Below are positions 1 through 5,454 of a stretch of DNA of 6,734 nt, in pieces. The position numbers were made by a program, and so were the translations under genes. The DNA is from Armatimonadota bacterium. Its GTDB lineage: Bacteria; Armatimonadota; Zipacnadia; Zipacnadales; UBA11051. The number at the start of each line of letters is the position of its first letter. Position 1 is the first letter of the stretch. Under the pieces are notes generated by a model, which saw only the letters and a list, made by a program, of their open reading frames with translations, had not been told where the DNA came from and searched no databases. The DNA lies in contig DPJP01000157.1 of the NCBI GenBank assembly GCA_003542955.1, forward strand, positions 8,228 to 14,961, in the 5' to 3' direction.

Positions 1-1245
1 GACGTGATGGGTGGCATAGCCGACTACAGCGGCTCACTGGTGCTCGAGTGGCCGCTGGCGCAGGCGACGATGACAAGCGTCGGCGTCACATCAGGGAGTG
101 CAGTGAGCGTCCAGAGCACGGTGGCGGCGCAACTGGGTTTCGAGTGGGAGGTCAGCCTGCCGCTGGACGCGCTGACACCCCGCAACGGCTACGCGGCGGT
201 TGCGGACCTCTTTGCGGATCCCCGCAGGCGCTGGGCCGGATACGTACTCGGGTGCGTAGCGGTGCTTCTGCGGGAGAAGGAGATGGCGCCGCCCACCGGC
301 GGCCTGAGCATCGCCGTCACCAGCAACGTCCCCATCGGCAGCGGTGTCGCGTCATCAGCCTCGCTCGAGGTCGCGGCGATGACCGGCATCGCCGCCGTGT
401 ACGGGCTGCGGCTGGAGCCGCTGCGGCTGGCGCGCCTCTGCCAGATTGTCGAGAACCACGTCGTCGGCGCGCCGTGCGGCATCATGGATCAGGTGACGGC
501 TGTGCTGGGCGTCAAGGACAACCTGCTGGCGATCAGGTGCAGGCCCCATGACGTCATCGGCCCGGTCAAGATGCCCCCGGCGTGGCAGGTGCTGGGGATC
601 GTGTCCGGCGTCCGGCACAGCGTCGGGGGCTCGCGCTATGTGCGCACCCGCACGGCGACCTTCATGGGCAAGCGCATCATCGAGGCGGAGACCGGGCAAC
701 GCCTGGACTACCTCACGGAACTGACGCCGGAGGACTACAGTGCTCGCCTGCATGATATCCTCCCGCCGAAGATGACCGGCGCGGAGTTCATCGAGCGCTA
801 CGGCCGCACGGATGATGACGCCACGACCGTCGACCCGCGGGTCACCTATTCCGTCCGGCCGTGCACGCGCCACCCGATCTACGAGAACCACCGCGTGGCG
901 GAGTTCATCGGGTGCCTGGAGCGGGGGACGCACGCGTCGATGCGCAGGGCGGGGAAGCTGATGTATGCCTCTCACAACGGCTACGGGAGCTGGTGCGGGA
1001 TGGGCTGCGCGGAGACGGACCTGATCGTGGACCTGGTCCGCCGTCGCGGGCCGGCCTGCGGGCTCTACGGCGCGAAGATCACCGGGGGCGGCTCCGGCGG
1101 CACCGTCGCCGTCCTCGCGCTCAGGAGCGAAGAAGGGGCAATCCGGGACGTCGTGCGCGACTATGAGGCCGAGACGGGGCTGCAGGCGACGGTGCTCACG
1201 GGCTCATCCGACGGCTCACATCTACACGGTGTCGAGGTGCTCTGA
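1..1245 (+). CDS. GHMP-family sugar kinase, L-arabinokinase-like (5' partial)
   Basis: The frame is open from base 1, and the first codons (D-V-M-G-G-I-A-D-Y-S-G) are already inside the N-terminal sugar-binding motif, so the true start lies before the window. Counting the first window codon as residue 1, the GHMP ATP-binding motif is at about 111-121 (VPIGSGVASSA), the galactokinase-type catalytic CGIMDQ at 159-164 (D163), and the third GHMP motif GAKITGGGSGGT at 357-368. Stretches such as DVMGGIADYSGSLVL, VENHVVGAPCGIMDQ, GVRHSVGG, HPIYEN and YGAKITGGGSGGT agree, as I recall it, with the kinase domain of plant L-arabinokinase (ARA1) better than with galactokinase, whose motif is GEHTDYN. The expected reaction is ATP-dependent C1 phosphorylation of a sugar in the cytosol; L-arabinose is a candidate, but the substrate is inferred. 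It could also act on galactose or another aldose. It is followed after 27 bases by the URO-D-like gene, probably in one operon. Confidence 0.88.
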   Translation, partial: DVMGGIADYSGSLVLEWPLAQATMTSVGVTSGSAVSVQSTVAAQLGFEWEVSLPLDALTPRNGYAAVADLFADPRRRWAGYVLGCVAVLLREKEMAPPTGGLSIAVTSNVPIGSGVASSASLEVAAMTGIAAVYGLRLEPLRLARLCQIVENHVVGAPCGIMDQVTAVLGVKDNLLAIRCRPHDVIGPVKMPPAWQVLGIVSGVRHSVGGSRYVRTRTATFMGKRIIEAETGQRLDYLTELTPEDYSARLHDILPPKMTGAEFIERYGRTDDDATTVDPRVTYSVRPCTRHPIYENHRVAEFIGCLERGTHASMRRAGKLMYASHNGYGSWCGMGCAETDLIVDLVRRRGPACGLYGAKITGGGSGGTVAVLALRSEEGAIRDVVRDYEAETGLQATVLTGSSDGSHLHGVEVL

Positions 1246-1260
1246 GGCCCCGACCCGACT

Positions 1261-1264
1261 GGAG
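1261..1264 (+). promoter_or_regulatory. Ribosome binding site for the URO-D-like gene
   Basis: GGAG sits 8 bases before the GTG at 1273, a normal spacing. It supports a GTG start for the downstream gene. The protein beginning there (MTSRERVMAAIEH) has the usual N-terminus of the URO-D-like family. Confidence 0.6.
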
Positions 1265-1272
1265 CGCAGGCA

Positions 1273-2331
1273 GTGACATCACGAGAACGCGTCATGGCCG
1301 CAATCGAGCACCGTACGCCCGACCGCGTGCCGACAGACTACTGGGCGCACAAGCCCGTCACCGAGCGCCTCTGCGCGGCCCTTGGCGTGGATGACTATGA
1401 GAGCATGCTCACCGCGCTGGGCGTCGACATCCGCGATGTGCGCAACCGCATCACCTACACCGGCCCGCCAGAGCACTTTCTGCCTGATGGTCGGCAATGC
1501 GACATGTGGGGTGTGCCGCTGAATCCGGGCGGCACCTACGCATCCAGCGTCACCCGGACACCGCTGTCGCGGGCGACGACCGTCGCCGAGATCGATGCCC
1601 ACACGCCCTTCCCGAACCCCGACTGGTGGGACTACTCGGTCATCCCCGCCCAACTCGAGGGCAAGGAGGACTGGGTCGTGCGCGGCGGCTCGTACGAGGA
1701 GTTCGCGGCCTTCAAGTTCCTCCGCGGCGTCGAGCAGGGCTACCTCGACCTCGCTATGCACCCGGAGATCGTCCATTACTGCATGGACAACCTCTGCCGC
1801 CTGCGCTGCGAGGACGCCAGGCGCATCTACGAGCAGATCCCGGGGAAGGTGATCTGGACGTGGGTGGCCGAGGACGTCGGCAGCCAGGAGGGGCTCATGA
1901 TCTCGTTGGCCCACATCAAGGAGTTCCTGGCGCCGTACATGCGCAGGATGGCGGATGTAGTCCACGAGGGCGGGGCGTACGCATTCCACCACAGCGACGG
2001 CTGCGGGCGCGATGCGCTGCCGACGATGATCGAACAAGTCGGCATCGACGTGCTGGAGCCGGTGCAGTGGCGCTGCCCGGGGATGGAGCGCGAGACGCTC
2101 AAGGAGCTGTTCGGCGAGGATATTGCGTTCATGGGCGGGATGGATAACCAGATCACGCTGGTTCGCGGCACTATCGAGGAGATCAAGCAGGAGGTCGAGG
2201 ACAACATCCGCATCCTCGGCGCGGGCGGGGGCTACCTGCTGGGGCCGTGCCACAACATCCAGATTGTGACCGCCCCGGAGAAAGTCGTCGCTATGTACGA
2301 CCACGCATACGAGTGCGGCCGAATGGCCTGA
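1273..2331 (+). CDS. Uroporphyrinogen decarboxylase (URO-D)-superfamily protein, MtaA/CmuA-like
   Basis: A 352-residue protein with the typical start of URO-D-like paralogues (SRERVMAAIEHRTPDRVP). Further family signatures are EDVGSQEGLMIS near 200-211, the HHSDG segment at 239-243, GIDVLEPVQ at 257-265 and LGPCHNIQ at 323-330. It lacks the RQAGR substrate motif of true haem-pathway uroporphyrinogen decarboxylase, so a role in porphyrin synthesis is unlikely. Relatives include cobalamin- or corrinoid-dependent methyltransferases (MtaA, MtbA, CmuA) whose zinc ligands follow H-x-C-x(n)-C. Here the pattern reads H240-S-D242 with C326 further on, so the first Cys is replaced by Asp. Metal binding is therefore plausible but altered, and methyl transfer is unproven. 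Many uncharacterised members of this type occur beside carbohydrate genes in Planctomycetes-, Lentisphaerae- and Armatimonadota-like bacteria, as here between a sugar kinase and a sugar isomerase-like gene. The start is GTG with GGAG 8 bases upstream. Confidence 0.88.
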   Translation: MTSRERVMAAIEHRTPDRVPTDYWAHKPVTERLCAALGVDDYESMLTALGVDIRDVRNRITYTGPPEHFLPDGRQCDMWGVPLNPGGTYASSVTRTPLSRATTVAEIDAHTPFPNPDWWDYSVIPAQLEGKEDWVVRGGSYEEFAAFKFLRGVEQGYLDLAMHPEIVHYCMDNLCRLRCEDARRIYEQIPGKVIWTWVAEDVGSQEGLMISLAHIKEFLAPYMRRMADVVHEGGAYAFHHSDGCGRDALPTMIEQVGIDVLEPVQWRCPGMERETLKELFGEDIAFMGGMDNQITLVRGTIEEIKQEVEDNIRILGAGGGYLLGPCHNIQIVTAPEKVVAMYDHAYECGRMA

Positions 2332-2359
2332 AGTCACGGGACGGACATCGTGTAACAGA

Positions 2360-2394
2360 GGGCAACGGCCTGGAAGCGGCAAGGGCTGTTGTCC
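2360..2394 (+). other. Intergenic stem-loop upstream of the sugar isomerase-like gene
   Basis: In the 93-base gap, GGGCAACGGCC (2360-2370) can pair with GGCTGTTGTCC (2384-2394) over 11 positions, two of them G-U, leaving a 13-base loop. The stem ends 16 bases before the ribosome binding site at 2411. No T-tract follows, so it is not a standard terminator. It could be a transcript-processing or stabilising element, or chance in GC-rich sequence. Confidence 0.35.
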
Positions 2395-2410
2395 CCCAGG
2401 ATAGCCGAAG

Positions 2411-2417
2411 AAGGAGG
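2411..2417 (+). promoter_or_regulatory. Strong ribosome binding site fixing the start of the isomerase-like gene
   Basis: AAGGAGG lies 7 bases before the GTG at 2425. It is the best Shine-Dalgarno match in the window and decides in favour of this GTG over an in-frame TTG at 2389, which lies within the upstream stem-loop. Confidence 0.8.
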
Positions 2418-2424
2418 CGGGCCG

Positions 2425-3207
2425 GTGAAGAAAGCGACGTATTACGGCAGTCTACCTGCGAAGCTGGACGTCCGCGGGCGGTTGGAACTGGCGAAGGATG
2501 CAGGGCTGGATGGAGTGGAGATACCCACCTTCAAGACCCAGAGGGAGACCGAGGAGGTGGCGTCGATTGCCGCGGAGGTCGGCATAGCGGTGCACAGCGT
2601 GATGGCCGGCAGTCACTGGACGCTGCCGTTGTCGAGCACCGACGAGGATGTCCGCCTGCAGGGCGTCGAGGGCATCAAGCATGCACTGCAGGTCGCGAAA
2701 TGGGCCGGCGCCGATACGGTACTGGTCGTGCCCGGCGTGGTCAACGAGAGTGTCCCCTACGGGGCGGCGTACGACCTGTCGCAGAAGAGCCTGCGCGAGA
2801 TACTGCCGACGGCCGAAGAGCTTGGCATCACGATGGCGATCGAGAACGTCTGGAACAAGTTCCTGCTCAGCCCGCTGGAGTTCCGCACCTATATCGACCA
2901 GATGGAGCATGAGCTGGTCAAGGCGTATTTCGACGTCGGCAACATCCTGCTGTACGGCTACCCGCACCAGTGGATCGACATTCTGGGCGACCGTATCGTG
3001 AAGGTCCACATCAAGGACTTCAACACCGATACGCGCAACTTCGTGGCTCTGCTGACGGGGCATGTCGACTGGCCGCGGGTGGTCAACGCTCTGCGCGGCA
3101 TCGGCTATAGCGGGTATCTTACCGCGGAACTCGCCGCGTACACGCACTTCCCGGAGCAGCTCGTGTACGACACCGCCGCGCATCTGGACAAGATCATCAA
3201 CAGCTGA
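2425..3207 (+). CDS. Sugar phosphate isomerase/epimerase-like TIM-barrel protein (xylose isomerase-like)
   Basis: A 260-residue protein, the usual length for this superfamily (AP endonuclease 2 / xylose isomerase-like TIM barrel). The four metal ligands known from tagatose/psicose 3-epimerases and relatives are recognisable at the ends of barrel strands: E140 (TMAIEN), D170 (AYFDVGN), H195 (KVHIKDF) and E235 (LTAELA). Other family-like segments are the N-terminal LELAKDAGLDGVEI and the late GYSGYLTAEL. The enzyme probably isomerises or epimerises a sugar or sugar phosphate using a divalent metal in the cytosol; the substrate cannot be read from sequence. The His found three residues after the second metal ligand in tagatose epimerase is Asn173 here, hinting at a different substrate. 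The start is GTG 2425 with AAGGAGG 7 bases upstream. It is the last gene of the left cluster, after a sugar kinase and a URO-D-like gene, and is followed by a hairpin and a new promoter. Confidence 0.87.
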   Translation: MKKATYYGSLPAKLDVRGRLELAKDAGLDGVEIPTFKTQRETEEVASIAAEVGIAVHSVMAGSHWTLPLSSTDEDVRLQGVEGIKHALQVAKWAGADTVLVVPGVVNESVPYGAAYDLSQKSLREILPTAEELGITMAIENVWNKFLLSPLEFRTYIDQMEHELVKAYFDVGNILLYGYPHQWIDILGDRIVKVHIKDFNTDTRNFVALLTGHVDWPRVVNALRGIGYSGYLTAELAAYTHFPEQLVYDTAAHLDKIINS

Positions 3208-3280
3208 GCCGTCCGCGTTCGCCGGCCTGCCGAGGTTCCGACGCCCGGCTGCACGCGCGAGTGGCAACAGCCATCACTAC

Positions 3281-3307
3281 CGGCCTCGGAGGGACCCTCC
3301 GGGGCCG
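3281..3307 (+). terminator. GC-rich hairpin after the sugar cluster, possible terminator without T-tract
   Basis: Bases 3281-3292 can pair with 3296-3307 (12 pairs, one G-U, three-base loop), beginning 74 bases after the stop of the isomerase-like gene. It is the most stable-looking structure in the spacer and lies just before the next promoter, which fits a transcription end or 3' RNA-protecting element. No run of T follows (GTGTGGCG), so it is not a classical intrinsic terminator. Confidence 0.4.
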
Positions 3308-3385
3308 TGTGGCGCGTGCGGGCGCTCGTTTGCCATGCGGCATGCTCCCGGCGGTCTCCGCGCTCACGGCCCCGTCCCCCGTTGC

Positions 3386-3415
3386 TTGCCAACCGGGCCG
3401 CCTTGTTGCTATACT
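3386..3415 (+). promoter_or_regulatory. Sigma70-type promoter for the unknown-amrS-ubiB unit
   Basis: TTGCCA at 3386-3391 and TATACT at 3410-3415 each match the -35 and -10 consensus at five of six positions and are separated by 18 bases. They stand out as an AT-richer patch in otherwise GC-rich sequence. Transcription would start near 3422, giving a leader of about 80 bases before the ATG at 3503. There is no other coding claim on this stretch. Confidence 0.68.
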
Positions 3416-3433
3416 TCCTTCGCGCGGGCGCAC

Positions 3434-3454
3434 CGCGTACAGGGCCTGTGCGCG
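3434..3454 (+). promoter_or_regulatory. Inverted repeat in the leader just after the promoter (operator or RNA hairpin)
   Basis: CGCGTACAGG (3434-3443) and CCTGTGCGCG (3445-3454) form a near-perfect inverted repeat with one mismatch (G-U in RNA) around a single central base. It sits roughly 12 to 33 bases downstream of the predicted transcription start. That position fits a repressor operator, or a 9-pair leader hairpin. The regulator is unknown, and GC-rich dyads arise easily by chance. Confidence 0.35.
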
Positions 3455-3502
3455 CACCGGAGCCGTCGGGAACGACATGAAACACACCGGGAAGTGCGAT
3501 CC

Positions 3503-4270
3503 ATGACCGAAGAACGCGCGACATCATACATTTTGACCGTTGCGGCCGGCAAGCGGCTGATCGCGAGGGGTGTTGCGGGCCTGGACTGCGTCAGGCGGGC
3601 GATGGAGAGCGGCATGGTTGCCGTCGGCAAGGGCACGACGAACGCCTACGTGCTCGAGGAGCTGCTCGGACACCCGATCGACAAGGGAGCGTATTGCCTC
3701 GGCCGGACGCTGCCGCCGGGCTTCACCGGCGCCTCGGAGGTGTTCGGGGGCAGCATGCCGGAGATCGTTTTCCGCAACGGGGAGATTGTCGAGGGTCTGG
3801 GCGTCAAAGAGGCCGCGCCGGAGATGAACCCCGGAGATGTGGTCATCAAGGGCGCCAATGCGCTTGACTACGTGAACGAGTGCGCCGGCTTGCTGGTCGG
3901 CGATCCGCGCGGGGGCACATGGGGCGGCCTGGTCGGTCCCGTTCACGGGCGCGGGCTGCATGCAATCATCCCCATCGGTCTCGAGAAGCAGGTGGCGGAG
4001 CCGCTGCGTGAGACCTCGCGGGCGCTTGCGAGCATTCCGGAGACGTGCCGTCCGCAGATTCCGGCGCTGTGGATCATGGAGGGCGAGATCATCACCGAGC
4101 TCGAGGCACTGGCCTCGCTGACCGGTGTGTGGGCATACCAGATCGGCGCCGGGGGAGTGTGCGGCGCGGAGGGGTCGGTCCGTATCGCGGTGGTCGGCAC
4201 GCCGCAGCAGGTCGAGGCGGCCGACGAGCTTATCGAGCAGGTGAAGGACGAACCTCCATTCGGTGCATAG
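3503..4270 (+). CDS. Conserved-looking protein of unknown function (255 aa)
   Basis: I do not recognise a named family. The product is a soluble-looking 255-residue protein with no signal peptide or membrane segment. It has glycine-rich motifs at about 40-54 (VAVGKGTTNAYVLEELL) and 138-150 (GTWGGLVGPVHGR), a GDVVIKGANALD segment at 111-122, and a C-terminal part (210-248) ending in VRIAVVGTPQQVEAADELIEQV, which looks like a small alpha-beta domain of KH or ferredoxin-like type. The GKGTTNAYVLEEL segment faintly recalls the phosphate-binding GTGST loop of ribose-5-phosphate isomerase A and relatives; this is a weak resemblance, not an assignment. The ATG at 3503 is chosen because family-like sequence begins at once; GGAAG about 8 bases upstream is a weak ribosome site, and GTG 3494 is an in-frame alternative. 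It follows the promoter at 3386-3415 and precedes amrS by 136 bases, suggesting co-transcription. Confidence 0.72.
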   Translation: MTEERATSYILTVAAGKRLIARGVAGLDCVRRAMESGMVAVGKGTTNAYVLEELLGHPIDKGAYCLGRTLPPGFTGASEVFGGSMPEIVFRNGEIVEGLGVKEAAPEMNPGDVVIKGANALDYVNECAGLLVGDPRGGTWGGLVGPVHGRGLHAIIPIGLEKQVAEPLRETSRALASIPETCRPQIPALWIMEGEIITELEALASLTGVWAYQIGAGGVCGAEGSVRIAVVGTPQQVEAADELIEQVKDEPPFGA

Positions 4271-4337
4271 CGCGCTGCGCGCGCGGTGCCACCGAACTTG
4301 ATGGGGCTGACAAGAGGTTGTGTCGGCGCGTTTGAGT

Positions 4338-4362
4338 TTGCCTGCCGTAACGGCGCAGGCAA
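4338..4362 (+). other. Stem-loop in the gap before amrS
   Basis: TTGCCTGC (4338-4345) pairs perfectly with GCAGGCAA (4355-4362) around a 9-base loop, in the 136-base gap before amrS. It ends 32 bases before the amrS ribosome binding site. No T-tract follows. It may separate expression of the two genes by processing or attenuation, or be incidental. I see nothing else in this gap apart from the GC-rich stretch right after the stop. Confidence 0.3.
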
Positions 4363-4394
4363 TCGTGTACTCCGCGCCGAAGTCACAGGCGTCT

Positions 4395-4399
4395 GGAGG
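4395..4399 (+). promoter_or_regulatory. Ribosome binding site fixing the amrS start
   Basis: GGAGG (TGGAGG from 4394) lies 7 bases before ATG 4407. This favours ATG 4407 over an in-frame GTG-type start 29 codons upstream at 4320, whose extra sequence would cover the stem-loop at 4338-4362. Confidence 0.75.
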
Positions 4400-4406
4400 C
4401 CCGCTG

Positions 4407-5408
4407 ATGAGTAGCGGCCCAGTTGAGGCCCGCTGGTGGGTTCGCCTGCCGGAGGGACAGGTCGAGTGCAGGCTGTGTCCGTGGCACTGCCGCCCAATGC
4501 CCGGAGAGATCGGGCGGTGCGGAGCCCGGCAGAACGTCGGCGGCAGGTTGATGTCGCTCAACTACGGCCAGATCACGTCGGTCGCGCTGGACCCGATCGA
4601 GAAGAAGCCGCTGTACCACTTTCACCCGGGCAGCGGCATACTGTCCGTGGGGAGCTTCGGCTGCAACCTGAGTTGCCAGTTCTGCCAGAACTGGCGGATA
4701 TCGACGGAGAGGCCGGCAACGCAATACCTGCCTCCGGAGGGGTTGGCGCAGATGGCCGCCGAGCGCCGCTCGGCGGGCAGCATCGGCGTCGCGTACACGT
4801 ACAACGAGCCGCTGGTATCGATTGAGTACGTGGCCGACTGCGCGCGCCTGGTGGCGGGGCTGGACCTGAAGAATGTGCTGGTGACCAACGGGATCGTCGA
4901 GCCGACGCCGTTCGAGGAACTGCTGCCGTACATCCATGCGATGAACGTTGATATCAAGGCGATGGACGACGAGTTCTACAAGCGGCTCTGCGGCGGCCGG
5001 GCGCAGCCCGCCCGAGCGACGGTCGAGCGCGCGGTCCAGAGTTGCCATGTCGAGATCACCAACCTGCTCATCCCCGGGTATAACGACTCGGATGAGCAGA
5101 TTCGGGCGCTGGTCGACTGGGCGGCGGATGTCTCTCCAATGATGCCGCTGCACTTCTCGGCCTATCACCCCGCACACAGGCTCGCGGCGCCGGCGACACC
5201 GCGCGAGACGCTCGAGAGAGCCTACGACATCGCGGCACGCAAGATGCGCTTTGTCTACGTCGGAAACATGTACATTGGCGGCACCGCCGACACCCGCTGT
5301 CCCACCTGCGGAGCCGTCGCGGTCCGCCGCGATGGATTCAGTGCCTCCACCGAAGCGCTCAGGGATGGCAGGTGCTCCGACTGTGGAGCGGAACTCAACA
5401 TCCGATAA
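4407..5408 (+). CDS. amrS: AmmeMemoRadiSam system radical SAM enzyme
   Basis: A 333-residue radical SAM protein. The [4Fe-4S] cluster motif C-x3-C-x2-C is C86, C90, C93 (GCNLSCQFCQNW). As in AmrS-type proteins related to pyruvate formate-lyase activases, it is preceded by an N-terminal Cys set C21-x2-C24-x3-C28-x9-C38 and by EKKPLYHFHPGS (65-76). It is followed by YNEP (132-135), NVDIKA (180-185), a CGG segment (195-197) and EITNLLIPGYNDSDEQI (216-232). The C-terminus carries a zinc-ribbon-like pair, CPTC (298-301) and CSDC (323-326). The family is defined by co-occurrence with AMMECR1-like and Memo-like proteins; its reaction is, to my knowledge, not settled. Neither partner is in this window. 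It lies between the unknown gene and a UbiB-family gene, all on one strand, so the three probably share a transcript. A glycyl-radical activating enzyme is the main alternative, but the Cys-rich N-terminus and zinc ribbon argue against it. Confidence 0.9.
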   Translation: MSSGPVEARWWVRLPEGQVECRLCPWHCRPMPGEIGRCGARQNVGGRLMSLNYGQITSVALDPIEKKPLYHFHPGSGILSVGSFGCNLSCQFCQNWRISTERPATQYLPPEGLAQMAAERRSAGSIGVAYTYNEPLVSIEYVADCARLVAGLDLKNVLVTNGIVEPTPFEELLPYIHAMNVDIKAMDDEFYKRLCGGRAQPARATVERAVQSCHVEITNLLIPGYNDSDEQIRALVDWAADVSPMMPLHFSAYHPAHRLAAPATPRETLERAYDIAARKMRFVYVGNMYIGGTADTRCPTCGAVAVRRDGFSASTEALRDGRCSDCGAELNIR

Positions 5409-5454
5409 CGTCGAGACCGGGGGTCTGGCGACACGATGGGTGCAGGCCGGCAAG

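Noticed and set aside
1279..2382. Long minus-strand open frame (367 codons) opposite the URO-D-like gene
   Set aside because: Its translation is Arg/Ala/Val/His-rich with no family motif, and the + strand frame encodes a clear URO-D-like protein. Antisense frames stay open by codon bias in GC-rich DNA.
2389..2424. TTG start giving a 12-residue longer isomerase-like protein
   Set aside because: The extra codons run through the end of the stem-loop and the strong AAGGAGG, which is correctly spaced for GTG 2425.
3062..3502. Upstream extension of the unknown gene's reading frame
   Set aside because: It overlaps the isomerase-like gene out of frame and crosses the hairpin and promoter; the translation is Arg/Ser/Pro-rich. 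The protein most likely starts at ATG 3503.
3261..3506. Possible 81-codon gene in the intergenic spacer
   Set aside because: It lies across the hairpin, promoter and leader dyad, has no ribosome site and a compositionally biased translation.
4271..4295. GC-repeat run directly after the unknown gene's stop
   Set aside because: Alternating GC bases can fold in several short ways but give no defined stem with a T-tract, so I do not call a terminator.
3524..4561. Minus-strand open frame of 345 codons opposite the unknown gene
   Set aside because: Because the + strand gene is itself unrecognised I compared both. The + frame has glycine motifs, ordered alpha-beta patterning, a promoter and a codon pattern like its neighbours; the minus translation is Arg/His-rich and lacks these.
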